A DNA stretch of 64,000 bases, taken from assembly GCA_016218715.1 (NCBI GenBank), contig JACRDG010000048.1, positions 310,001 to 374,000 of the forward strand, in the 5' to 3' direction. Below the pieces are notes generated by a model, which did no database searches, had not been told where the DNA came from, and saw nothing but the letters and a program-made list of their open reading frames with translations. This DNA is from Desulfomonile tiedjei (GTDB lineage Bacteria > Desulfobacterota > Desulfomonilia > Desulfomonilales > Desulfomonilaceae). Numbering within the stretch: position 1 is the first letter of the stretch; each line of letters opens with the position of its first letter. A program made the translations under genes and the position numbers. This document shows positions 1-7,534 of this stretch, piece by piece.

Positions 1-1863
1 TACCGGACAATCCCAGGTAGCGGTGGAGGGATCGATCGCGCAACCCTTCGCGGCAAGCCGCAACGAGCCCAGGTTATCCGTTTCGTACAGCTCTTTCCTC
101 TCTCTAAGTGGGACTCCTTCTCTCAGGCGTTGCTGTTCCCGCTCGATCAGGGTAGCCGCGGCCGGCGACCCCGCAGCCCTGGCTCGAATATTGACGGTCC
201 GACCGATCACCACGGTCTTTTGGCTCTCCACGGTAAGTTCTTGGTACGTCGACGTTATGGCGCAGGTGTCAACCGCTTCCCGGGTGGTCAGGTACGCGGT
301 CCCCATCTGGAGGCCGACGTGCAGGCCTTTTGCCGCCAATCCCCCAACCATTCCCCCCAGGAATGCGGTCGCGCGGCCGGAAGCGATCCCGCCGGCAAAC
401 AGCACGGACACCTCAGCCAGCGGTATTCCACTGCTTGCCGCGGCCTGAAGTTCATTCAGATTCGCGCTCCAGAGGTCGAGACTCCCGAACGCGCCGATAT
501 GCCCTCCAGACTCGCATCCCTCGAAGACGAAATGGCGGAGCCCCGCCTTGAGCGCTTCGGCCAGCATCGAAGGCGCAGGACAATGGAGGTAACAAGTCGT
601 CCCCTGCTCTTCGATACGTTTTGCCAGCTCCACGCCGCCCGCAGCGAGGATCGCGAACGGCGGAGGGGTCTCCCTCATGAGGGCCAGATGGGCCTCGTAG
701 CACTTGCCGTTGATATCCAGCCCGATCAAACCGACGCCGAAATTTCCGCCGGTCTGCTCCCGAGCCAATCTGATCGCCTCTGCGGCAATGGGAGCAGGCA
801 TATTCCCCATTGCGAGGAACGGAAGCGCCCCTCCCGCGGCAACTGCGGCGAGGAAGTGCGGATTGTCGCTCACGTGGGCCATCGGCCCCTGAACCACGGG
901 AAAACGGGTCCTGTGCTTGCGGCAAAGCTCCGAATCGGCAACGAACGGCCAATGCGCGGTACATCCAGCCATCATGCGGCCGAACACAGCGACGATCTCG
1001 CCAGCGGTGAGGTGCTCCGAGCAAAGGTTTTTCGCGGTGTTCAGATCCTCGGAGAGCGGAAGCAGCGCATCACCCGAATCGAGTGCCTCAAGCCGTTCCC
1101 TCATGGCCGCGGCCAGCTGTTCCCGGTACGAAGCATGATCTTCCGGCTTGAGCGCATCTCCGGCCTTCCTGAGCTGACGGACGGCTTTGGTTCCCGCTCG
1201 GGAATAGACGCGCAAGGGCATCCCCGTGCTCTCGGCCAGCGTCTCCGTGGTGGGAAATCCGAGGCCGGAGAGGAAGTCCTTCAGTGAATGCTCCACCGCG
1301 GATCGTTCCGCGAAGAGCAGGTGAACGTCCAGCACGACTCCCGCCGCGCCCGCTGCCCGCGCGCCCGCAGCCGTATGCAGCCCGACGCCCCCTTGTAGAA
1401 ACACCGGAAGATCGCATGTGTTGAGCAAACGCTGAAGCAAGACAAAACCACAGGTCTCACTGACCCATCCGGCGCCTTCGTATCCTCTCGCCACGAGTCC
1501 CGACGCACCGGCGGCTCGCGCGTGCTCCGCATCCTCCTGGGTGGCCACCTCGGCGAGGATCGGCAGCGGGTAAGTCGCGAGCGCAGCCGGCTCGAGCCCG
1601 GCCAAGCCTGCCGCATCCGTCAGAGGCAGAACCACCAGTTTCACGTTGGCGTCTGCCGAAAAATCCGGCAGCTCTGCGAGGCCAATCCGTACGCCATATG
1701 GCACGTCCGTTGCCACAGAAAAAGGCGCGGGACCAGCGGTCGCGTGATCGACGATCCCGAGCCCTCCGGCGCGGGAGACTTCCTCCACGAGGGCAGCGTC
1801 TCCGTTCAGAGGCGGGTTGACGTAGAGAACCGGTATGTTCAATTCAGGCAGTTGCTTGCTCAT
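1..1863 (-). CDS. Large enzyme with two nitronate-monooxygenase-like domains (5' part only)
   Basis: The frame is open from an ATG at 1863 to the window edge, giving the first ~621 residues; the C-terminus lies outside. Two FMN-dependent nitronate monooxygenase/2-nitropropane dioxygenase-like TIM barrels follow each other. The first (about 1-230) is divergent and has YEGAGW where the catalytic His motif would be. The second (about 315-600) is canonical, with PVVQGPMA at 323-330, SGGHIGAFG at 452-460 (catalytic-type His) and LFAGGIASG at 488-496. The ATG overlaps the stop of the upstream tetR-like gene (ATGA, 1860-1863), implying translational coupling. In the family, such N-terminal NMO domains (PfaD-like enoyl reductases) occur in multidomain PUFA/polyketide-type lipid synthases. 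I infer that this may be the N-terminus of such a synthase, but no ketosynthase is visible in the window. A stand-alone tandem NMO protein is the alternative. Confidence 0.8.
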   Translation of the reverse strand, partial: MSKQLPELNIPVLYVNPPLNGDAALVEEVSRAGGLGIVDHATAGPAPFSVATDVPYGVRIGLAELPDFSADANVKLVVLPLTDAAGLAGLEPAALATYPLPILAEVATQEDAEHARAAGASGLVARGYEGAGWVSETCGFVLLQRLLNTCDLPVFLQGGVGLHTAAGARAAGAAGVVLDVHLLFAERSAVEHSLKDFLSGLGFPTTETLAESTGMPLRVYSRAGTKAVRQLRKAGDALKPEDHASYREQLAAAMRERLEALDSGDALLPLSEDLNTAKNLCSEHLTAGEIVAVFGRMMAGCTAHWPFVADSELCRKHRTRFPVVQGPMAHVSDNPHFLAAVAAGGALPFLAMGNMPAPIAAEAIRLAREQTGGNFGVGLIGLDINGKCYEAHLALMRETPPPFAILAAGGVELAKRIEEQGTTCYLHCPAPSMLAEALKAGLRHFVFEGCESGGHIGAFGSLDLWSANLNELQAAASSGIPLAEVSVLFAGGIASGRATAFLGGMVGGLAAKGLHVGLQMGTAYLTTREAVDTCAITSTYQELTVESQKTVVIGRTVNIRARAAGSPAAATLIEREQQRLREGVPLRERKELYETDNLGSLRLAAKGCAIDPSTATWDCPV

Positions 1864-2822
1864 GAAATCACCTTCAGATTGTTCGGCTTGGTTGCTGTTT
1901 CTCCGGAAGGTATGACAAACCCGTAAAAGAGGACCTCTTTGATGGTGTCAATTTGATCGAGGAGTGAAGCTTCCCCCCCGTCGTGGAGCCATTTCTGGAT
2001 GACACCGTTCAGAAAGCCGATGATCCCGAAGAAAACCGTGAAGTAATTCATTTGCTTGAGACGGCCGGAGCGTGACGCCTGCCAGCATCGTCTCTTTAGG
2101 CCGGGCAGGGCCAGGATTAGCTCGTTGATGAACTTCTCCGAGAACTCGCGACCGAAATCGCGATGTTCCTGGACGATGACTTTGAAGAAAGCGGAATTCT
2201 TTTCGAAAAAGCCCAGATAAATCCGTATGACGCTCTCGATGATGTTCAGGACGTCCTTCTCGCGAGACAGGTCCTGCCTCGCCAGTTCTACGAACTCGGT
2301 GATGGTGTCTTCTTTGAGAGCGCTGAAAAGAGCTTCTTTGGTCTTGAAGTACCGATAGACAGTCCCTTTGCCGATACCCGCGCGTTCTGCAATCGAATCG
2401 ATGGTGGTCGCATGGTATCCCTTCTCCGAAAACTCACTCAGTGCCGCCTCCATGATCCGCTGCCTGACGTCCTTCTGTTTCTTACGTTTCGGTCGGTCTG
2501 CCGGACTGCCGCGGCTGATGCTCTGAAAGAGCAGATCCTCCAGCAGCGCATCACGCCGGATGTCCGCAGCCGTGGCAATATCCAGGACGCGGCGATAGAA
2601 CTCCCTGAGCAGGGCGTCGGAATAGATAGGGGAGGCCATGAGCGCTTCCGTAGCCCGTTCGACAAAGATGAGGACCGTTTCTTCCCGGGTGAAGTTTTCG
2701 AGGGGTTCTTTGCCTAGCTCGTCCTGGAGTATTCTGAGCAGCTCCGCGACCGCGAAGGTGTCTTTGTGGGCCTTGGTGGAGGAGACGACTGCGAGGATTT
2801 GATCTTCGAAGAGTGCTTTCAT
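1860..2822 (-). CDS. TetR-family transcriptional regulator with N-terminal extension
   Basis: This 320-residue protein is much longer than a typical TetR repressor (about 200). A canonical TetR helix-turn-helix sits at about 120-166 (ATTIDSIAERAGIGKGTVYRYF within it), followed by an all-helical ligand/dimerisation domain. The first ~110 residues are helical, belong to no domain I recognise, and end in a basic linker (PKRKKQKD). I chose the ATG at 2822 because AGGGAG precedes it by 6 bases; a longer frame to 2843 lacks such a site. The gene overlaps the downstream NMO-type gene by 4 bases and very probably controls it. A perfect inverted repeat at 2846-2875 just upstream suggests autoregulation. 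Acyl-CoA or a lipid ligand would fit the context but is inference. Confidence 0.92.
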   Translation of the reverse strand: MKALFEDQILAVVSSTKAHKDTFAVAELLRILQDELGKEPLENFTREETVLIFVERATEALMASPIYSDALLREFYRRVLDIATAADIRRDALLEDLLFQSISRGSPADRPKRKKQKDVRQRIMEAALSEFSEKGYHATTIDSIAERAGIGKGTVYRYFKTKEALFSALKEDTITEFVELARQDLSREKDVLNIIESVIRIYLGFFEKNSAFFKVIVQEHRDFGREFSEKFINELILALPGLKRRCWQASRSGRLKQMNYFTVFFGIIGFLNGVIQKWLHDGGEASLLDQIDTIKEVLFYGFVIPSGETATKPNNLKVIS

Positions 2823-2845
2823 GCGCGGCTCCCTTAAAAACACAA

Positions 2846-2875
2846 TGGTCAGTCAAGAATGTGAATGACTGACCA
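2846..2875. promoter_or_regulatory. Palindromic operator candidate for the TetR regulator
   Basis: TGGTCAGTCA (2846-2855) and TGACTGACCA (2866-2875) are perfect 10-base inverted repeats separated by 10 bases. They lie between the predicted -10 element and the start codon of the tetR-like gene. Arms whose centres are 20 bases apart suit a TetR dimer binding two successive turns. Autorepression is inferred. Confidence 0.7.
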
Positions 2876-2890
2876 GCTAGTCACTTAGTA

Positions 2891-2920
2891 CTCTTACCGG
2901 ACCCGTACGTCTCCTGTCAA
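2891..2920 (-). promoter_or_regulatory. Sigma-70-type promoter for the tetR/NMO operon
   Basis: On the minus strand, TTGACA (2920-2915) is followed after 18 bases by TAAGAG (2896-2891). The -35 is consensus and the -10 is weak. Transcription would start just before the palindrome at 2846-2875, which fits a repressor-controlled promoter. Confidence 0.5.
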
Positions 2921-3122
2921 GAACATTGTGCCCTGCCGTGAACGGGCCGGTCTGACAGGGTCGTTCCTGCGACGAGTCCGTAGAACGAAAATGGGCCTCG
3001 CGCTCGGCTCCGGTCTTGTGCCGCTTGTCAGTCCCCCCAGCGGCTGTCTTGTTTGCGGTGGTATTCTAGTACCGAAGAGCGGTGGAAGATTCCTTGCGGC
3101 ACCGAACTCGCGAAAAGGAGCA

Positions 3123-3311
3123 CTAAGTGCTGGGTTTCATAAATACGGTCACGGATTCTCGTTCCCACGGTGACGGCAAAAATCGTCCATGGTAGCGACC
3201 GGCCTCCGTGCCGGTCGTTCAAAGAGGCCCGGCAGGGACGCCGGGCACTACCGAACGGCACAATGGAGTCAGCTACAGTGTGACACCGTATTTACGAAAT
3301 CCTGTACTAAG
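3123..3311. repeat. Element with terminal inverted repeats (family C) enclosing two hairpins
   Basis: Arms at 3123-3154 and 3280-3311 are inverted repeats matching at about 23 of 32 positions, both built around CTNAGTNC and TAAATACGG. Inside, 3190-3251 holds two back-to-back palindromes (GACCGGC..GCCGGTC and GCCCGGC..GCCGGGC) bracketed by GGTAG/CTACC. No protein gene is visible. Together with the neighbouring family A copy and the tetR promoter region this accounts for most of the 2823-3467 gap. Confidence 0.65.
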
Positions 3312-3348
3312 TTCACCTTTTCGCTTGGTCAGGCATTTCCGGAATCGT

Positions 3349-3470
3349 GGTGGGACACGCACCTTGCCTGTCACTTCTTCATGGACCGGCAAGATGCCGG
3401 CCCCACTGAACAGCCAAGAGCAGAGCCACCCAGCGAGACCGTATCTATGAAAAGGAGTACTAAGGTACTA
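3349..3470 (-). repeat. Composite intergenic repeat, family A/C copy 1
   Basis: Read on the minus strand, it runs from CTTAGTAC through ATAGATACGG, GCTCTTGGCTGTTCAGTGG and the hairpin CCGGCATCTTGCCGG, then GTGACAGGCAAGG. The same order of modules recurs near 6547, 11221, 15166 and 41745. It directly abuts the 3' end of the hemerythrin gene. Confidence 0.8.
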
Positions 3471-3890
3471 CGCGGCGGTGGAATTGCGCTGTGCGCCGAG
3501 GAAGCGGCCGAGTTCCTGATCCATCCCCCTGACATGCGCTCGGGTCCAATCGCAGCTCTTTTCGAAGACCAGGATCGCTGTCGCAGTATCCAAGCCGGCA
3601 TCGGCAATCCGGTTCAACACACTGGAGACCTCCTGAACGAATGCGTCGTGCACCGGCTTGTGAACCTCATAGAGAGGAAACTTGTGAGTCGTCATAAGCC
3701 CCTCTTCCGTTTGAAAGTGGCTTACAACGTAGTCGGCCAGAAACCGTAAATGGGCCGCAAGAAGTTCTTTGCCCTGTCCCTCCCAGAGGGCGTTCCCGAA
3801 GGCGTTTATGCGCTTGAACAATTCCTGGTGTTGTTCATCGATCGGCGTGTAACCGACCGAATAATCATCTCGCCAGACGAAAGTATCCAT
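3468..3890 (-). CDS. Bacteriohemerythrin
   Basis: This 140-residue single-domain protein shows the complete di-iron ligand set of bacteriohemerythrins: H21 (EQHQELF), H58 and E62 (SHFQTEE), H77 and H81 (EVHKPVHDAF), H119 and D124. Length and spacing match the family. Such proteins bind O2 reversibly in the cytoplasm and are common in anaerobes and microaerophiles as oxygen sensors, scavengers or carriers. The ATG at 3890 is preceded by AAGGAG at 7 bases. The gene stands alone, with a family A repeat at its 3' end and no clear promoter upstream. The fold assignment is secure; the physiological role is inferred. Confidence 0.95.
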   Translation of the reverse strand: MDTFVWRDDYSVGYTPIDEQHQELFKRINAFGNALWEGQGKELLAAHLRFLADYVVSHFQTEEGLMTTHKFPLYEVHKPVHDAFVQEVSSVLNRIADAGLDTATAILVFEKSCDWTRAHVRGMDQELGRFLGAQRNSTAA

Positions 3891-4330
3891 GACTTACTCC
3901 TTGAAGACACTGTAAATGAGGCGCCCCGGCCTCTGGCGCAGAGCAGGTAACCTTTTGATGCCCACCGCCTTATCGCTCGGGGTCCTCGCATGGGACCGAA
4001 TTAGCGGCCCCTGGGTTTAGTCCGTAGTTGGCATGCAAGCCCCGTGCCAGGGGTGTACTTCTCGGCAATTCGCGGCGGACAACCCGATTGTGCATGATTT
4101 CGGGTACTTCTATGAGACTGGAAACGATCCAGTCCTGCAGCCGGGAGGCTTCAAACGGACATGCAGGTTTTTGACGCAGCAGCCGTGGTTTTCTGGGGGG
4201 ATATCACGCACGGAACGTTTGCGCGCGACGGGATGAAGTCACTTCAGGCCGGCGTCAAAGGCCATTTCTGATGTGCACGACTGTCCGCAATCGGATGGAA
4301 GAATTACACATGAACTGACCAAAACAGGAG
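3891..4330. other. Intergenic region without a recognised gene
   Basis: These 440 bases hold no credible coding frame on either strand. A small perfect hairpin (GACTGG..CCAGTC, 4116-4134) is visible. It contains no member of the repeat families that fill other gaps, and no convincing promoter was seen for the hemerythrin gene transcribed leftward from it. Confidence 0.5.
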
Positions 4331-5194
4331 TCACCGTCGAAGAGTCTCCAGGCTGAAGGACGTATGCTTAACCAAGATCGGGAAAAGGGGGTCGAGGCAC
4401 GCGAAGCGGCCTCGGGTGTTTTGCTTCACCTCTCGCTGCACGAGTCGAACGGCCTCGTCGGCGAATCCATCCCGTGGGTACCGACCGAGTATTTCGACCA
4501 GGTTCTCCGGGTGCACCTTCCACTCCTGGGCGATGACCTCCACCAACCCGCCCACCCTCATGAAGTGAGCCTCCGGCCCGAATTGATCGAGGGGGACGAA
4601 GGCATTCAGATTGGTGGTGATGGCCACGGCGATATTGTCCTGCCGGGCCTCGTCCCATCCCGCATCCTTGGCGATACGTCGGGCCTCGCGCGCGCTCCCC
4701 ACGGTGAAGCAATGCTCTTTCGCCGGCGGAGCAGTCTGGAAAAGCCCGACGTCGTGCAGCAGAGCCGCGACGTACAGCGCTTCCCGGTCGATGGACTGTT
4801 TCAAACCGCTCAGTTCGTACAGGATGCCTGAGAAGTAATAGGTGCGAAGGCTGTGGTTGACCATGGGCTGGCTCGACACCTCCCGAAGGTATGCCTCAGC
4901 GTCGCGGGCTGCGCGGGTGTCGGGCGGGGCCCAAGCCGCGAGGTCCACTCTTTTCGGCCTGCGGACGGGAAAGAGTCCCCACTGGCTGAGCAACCACAAT
5001 ATCCGTGGTCCGAAGTCGCCCAGGATGACCGCCGCTGCGCCACTGAGCACGCTCACCTTCTGACCAAAGGAGAGGGGGGGTCCCCCTTCTCTTTCCCATT
5101 CAAGCGTGCCCACGGCCGGTAGTGCAGAGGCCTTGACCGGCCGCGCGCTCTTGTCACCATAACCGGATTCGGTATTTGCGGACTGGGAGTTCAT
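4331..5194 (-). CDS. HD-domain hydrolase, cyanamide-hydratase-like
   Basis: This 287-residue protein carries an HD phosphohydrolase-type metal site: H114 in NHSLRTYYF, the H147-D148 doublet in ALLHDVG, and H161 in KEHCFTVG. The NHS.R.YYF..LLHDVG pattern is that of the cyanamide hydratase/Ddi2-like HD branch rather than of nucleotide phosphohydrolases. An N-terminal segment of about 100 residues includes a possible hydrophobic helix (about 48-72). The ATG at 5194 follows GAGAGG by 6 bases. Neighbours do not reveal a pathway. The HD fold is well supported; cyanamide as substrate is only a possibility. Confidence 0.8.
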   Translation of the reverse strand: MNSQSANTESGYGDKSARPVKASALPAVGTLEWEREGGPPLSFGQKVSVLSGAAAVILGDFGPRILWLLSQWGLFPVRRPKRVDLAAWAPPDTRAARDAEAYLREVSSQPMVNHSLRTYYFSGILYELSGLKQSIDREALYVAALLHDVGLFQTAPPAKEHCFTVGSAREARRIAKDAGWDEARQDNIAVAITTNLNAFVPLDQFGPEAHFMRVGGLVEVIAQEWKVHPENLVEILGRYPRDGFADEAVRLVQREVKQNTRGRFACLDPLFPILVKHTSFSLETLRR

Positions 5195-5318
5195 GCGCTA
5201 CCTCTCTTTCCGAGCGGGCTGCTCGGGGTTGATGCAGACGGTACATTCCGGATCAAAGGCAACCCGCAGGGCTGTGAGGGTGTTGAACGGTTCAAGGGCG
5301 CCAGGGGGGCGCTAGAGA

Positions 5319-6215
5319 TTAGCGGCGCCGTTTTGCGGCCTCTGCCGGAGAGGCTTGTCTTGCGCGGCCATGGTTCTCGAAGGTTTTCAGTTCGGTCTTA
5401 TCAAAACGCCATTCAGGAGTTTCAAGCACGTCGCCTGAAGGTATCCGATACCAAGGTGATTGATCGTCGTCGGTCGGGTTCTTCAAGACGTGCATGTCCT
5501 GGGCAGGCATGTAGCTCTGAGCCAGCAGAAAAACCTTCTCCCCGGTGCGGACATGCTCTGCCATATCTACCACAATGACCGCGTGACCTGGAGACCCTCC
5601 TCTGATGAAAATGTCTCCGATCTGAATAGCGAAGGGATTCAGCCTCGGCGTCAGCTCGCGACTCAAGGAAGCGGTTCCCGCATAGGTGAAGACCACGTCA
5701 AGATAGGATCGAAACCCTGTATAAGAGCTGTCCTCACGTGCCGACTTCGCCCATGTTACCTTGTTCCCCTCGATATGTGGGCGATATCCGGACTCCCAAC
5801 GCCCCCAAGATGCGCGATCACCACTGGTGAAACGGAATTGAATGTCTTGGTGCGCTCCCTTGGACAACAGGTACTCGGCCCGAAGACGGATAATGGCGTC
5901 CGCGCACTGCTGAAGATCCCGCGGACCTGTGTCTATATCAACGACGGCAAAGTGCGCGTCCTGGTTTGGCTTCAGTTTTCCATTGTGGAGGAGGACAGCC
6001 GTTCCAGGTTTCTTCAGAGGAAGATGGCGAAGCCAGTCCGCAAAAGACCCGTAGGGAACGTTTATCCTCCGAAATCCCTCCGGCGTAGCGATACGAGAGG
6101 CAATGGTAAATTGCGGTTCCGCGCCTGCCAGCCACGCATAGCCATTGGTTTGTGCGGCACACGGAATCACAAGAACCGCGAGTAGCATCAAGAAGATCAC
6201 GCATCGTACGAACAT
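5319..6215 (-). CDS. Exported DUF4846-family protein
   Basis: This protein of about 298 residues has an N-terminal signal peptide (hydrophobic LMLLAVLVIPCAAQ). It shows the DUF4846 signature: EGFRRINVPYGSFADWLR followed by LPLK and VLLHNG, later SYTGFRSYLDVVF and a C-terminal PGHAVIVVDMAE. Members are periplasmic or surface proteins of unknown biochemical activity; the pattern suggests a cysteine-peptidase/NlpC-like fold, which I cannot confirm. I chose the ATG at 6215 (AAGGCG upstream); an in-frame GTG at 6221 is possible. A hicB-like gene lies 46 bases upstream on the same strand and probably forms no functional unit with it. Confidence 0.85.
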   Translation of the reverse strand: MFVRCVIFLMLLAVLVIPCAAQTNGYAWLAGAEPQFTIASRIATPEGFRRINVPYGSFADWLRHLPLKKPGTAVLLHNGKLKPNQDAHFAVVDIDTGPRDLQQCADAIIRLRAEYLLSKGAHQDIQFRFTSGDRASWGRWESGYRPHIEGNKVTWAKSAREDSSYTGFRSYLDVVFTYAGTASLSRELTPRLNPFAIQIGDIFIRGGSPGHAVIVVDMAEHVRTGEKVFLLAQSYMPAQDMHVLKNPTDDDQSPWYRIPSGDVLETPEWRFDKTELKTFENHGRARQASPAEAAKRRR

Positions 6216-6261
6216 AACCACGCCTTAAACGCAGAACCGGCCTCATCCAGACCATTCCCCG

Positions 6262-6423
6262 CTACCTGATTTCCTCCACTACGGCCAGGTAGGCCCGGAT
6301 CGCGTCCCGAATGTTCTCGGTCGCCTCTTCCTCAGTGGCCCCTTGAGACCAACAGCCGGGAAGACCGGGTACCGAAACGCTGTAACCTTCTTCTGAATGA
6401 CGGAGCACTATCTTGTATTTCAT
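6262..6423 (-). CDS. HicB-family small protein, no HicA partner seen
   Basis: This 53-residue frame starts with MKYKIVLRHSEEGYSVSVPG and continues with LPGCWSQG, TEEEATENIRDAIRAYL, the standard short HicB antitoxin/RNase-H-like fold. Full HicB antitoxins usually add a DNA-binding C-terminus, which is absent here. AGGA lies 4 bases upstream of the ATG at 6423. The upstream frame that overlaps its start (ending in RAESEAQDK) runs through a repeat and does not resemble HicA toxin. It may be an orphan remnant or a stand-alone HicB-like protein. Confidence 0.75.
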   Translation of the reverse strand: MKYKIVLRHSEEGYSVSVPGLPGCWSQGATEEEATENIRDAIRAYLAVVEEIR

Positions 6424-6546
6424 TTGTCCTGAGCCTCCGATTCCGCTCGAGTGAGGAGCGATGCACCGCCGGACGTTACGCGTCGTGAAATCCGTGGTGG
6501 CATAGCCGAATATTGAGGCGCGCGTACTCCTCTGTCAAGACAAGAA

Positions 6547-6673
6547 CTTAGTGCAGGTTTTCGCAAATACGGGGGCTCCCTTGTGGTCCCTGCCCTAGGC
6601 TGTTCAGTGGGGCCGGCATCTTGCCGGTCCGTAAGGAAATGACAGGCAAGATGCCTGTCCCACCAATACAGCC
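6547..6673 (+). repeat. Composite intergenic repeat, family A/C copy 2
   Basis: One of the best copies: CTTAGTGCAGG, GCAAATACGG, CTCCCTTGTGGTCCCTGCC, GCTGTTCAGTGGGG, hairpin CCGGCATCTTGCCGG, then GGAAATGACAGGCAAGATGC with a second hairpin CAGGC-AAGAT-GCCTG and CCCACC. It fills most of the gap between the cyclase gene and hicB. No gene is seen in the rest of 6424-6750. Confidence 0.85.
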
Positions 6674-6750
6674 GATTAGGACGCGGGGCCAAAGCTCGGC
6701 ACGACTGGCGGCTTGGTCAATTTCTTCCGCTTGCGGCACCGAAACAGCGG

Positions 6751-7377
6751 TCAATCCGTTTCCACCAGTACGCGCGCCGGCGCGCCGTCACCCCCTGCGA
6801 TCTTCAAGGGGAGGCAGTAGATCTTGCACGGGCCGGCTGGAACGTCCACGAGCACGAGCCCTTCCACGATGAGCGCCCCCGCGCCCAGCAACGTCCTGTG
6901 CACCGGCGCCAGCGGGTTCGCGAAGGCCTCGATGGCGAGGTAATCGATCCCGACGAGTTGAATTCCCCGATCCACCAGATAGACCGCAGCGTCTTCGGTG
7001 AGCGCGACGTAATCCGAGGAATAGATCCCCGCGAGGAGTTTCGGACCGTTATCGGTTTTGAAGAAAACGCGGGTGTGCTCTTCAAGGTCCGAACTTTCCA
7101 GCGCGGCGCGGTCGATTTTCGGCCGGCCCCGCATGTCGAGGATTGTCCCCGGCCCGACCAGAACCTCCAGCGGAATCTCGTCTATCGCGGCGCGGCCGTC
7201 GAGGTAGTGCAGCGGCGGGTCGCAGTGCGTTCCCGTATGGGTGGCCAGGGTTATGCGGGAGAGGTTGAACCGGTCTCCTCGTGAGAGGTAGGCGACCTGT
7301 TCCATTGTGAAAGGAGGATCTCCCGGATAGGTCAGCATGCCGACGCGGAGAGGCAGGGTGATATCATAAAGCGGCAT
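6751..7377 (-). CDS. Cyclase-family metal-dependent hydrolase (KynB-like)
   Basis: This 208-residue protein has the metal-binding signature of the cyclase/kynurenine formamidase family, H47-T-GTH-C-D53-P-P-L-H57 (HxGTHxDxxxH). It also has the expected N-terminal PLYDITLPL and a C-terminal IVEGLVLVDVPAG segment. Members hydrolyse amides or act as isatin hydrolases or arylformamidases in the cytoplasm. AAGGAAG stands 9 bases before the ATG at 7377. No tryptophan-degradation genes are adjacent, so the substrate cannot be named. Downstream is a family A repeat; the Ste24-like protease gene is divergent. Confidence 0.92.
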   Translation of the reverse strand: MPLYDITLPLRVGMLTYPGDPPFTMEQVAYLSRGDRFNLSRITLATHTGTHCDPPLHYLDGRAAIDEIPLEVLVGPGTILDMRGRPKIDRAALESSDLEEHTRVFFKTDNGPKLLAGIYSSDYVALTEDAAVYLVDRGIQLVGIDYLAIEAFANPLAPVHRTLLGAGALIVEGLVLVDVPAGPCKIYCLPLKIAGGDGAPARVLVETD

Positions 7378-7534
7378 CTTGGTACTTCCTTACGAGAGTT
7401 GTCCGTCGATCCTTGAATAACTATATATAAGGGGAAGTTCAATCGTAATCGTCCCCCATCGTCGCGGCGAGGCGTTGCGTCGGTCGCGGCGAACGGTTAC
7501 GTTCAATCGACGTTTTAGGGGTGGGTGCCCGCAC

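Noticed and set aside
130-1287. A 385-codon open frame on the + strand
   Set aside because: It is antisense to the NMO-like enzyme, where both barrels read without interruption on the minus strand.
452-1616. Several short minus-strand frames that could suggest broken genes near the left edge
   Set aside because: They lie in other frames than the continuous 621-codon frame that runs from 1863 to the window edge.
3123-3470. Clustered palindromes considered as a CRISPR array
   Set aside because: Units are not equal in length, have no regular spacers and recur singly all over the window; no cas genes are present.
3189-3749. A + strand frame of 186 codons
   Set aside because: It runs through two repeats and then antisense to the hemerythrin gene.
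6420-6692. A minus-strand frame overlapping the hicB start, considered as HicA
   Set aside because: Its sequence is mostly translated family A repeat, and the tail PPRISRRVTSGGAS lacks the HicA double-stranded-RNA-binding pattern.
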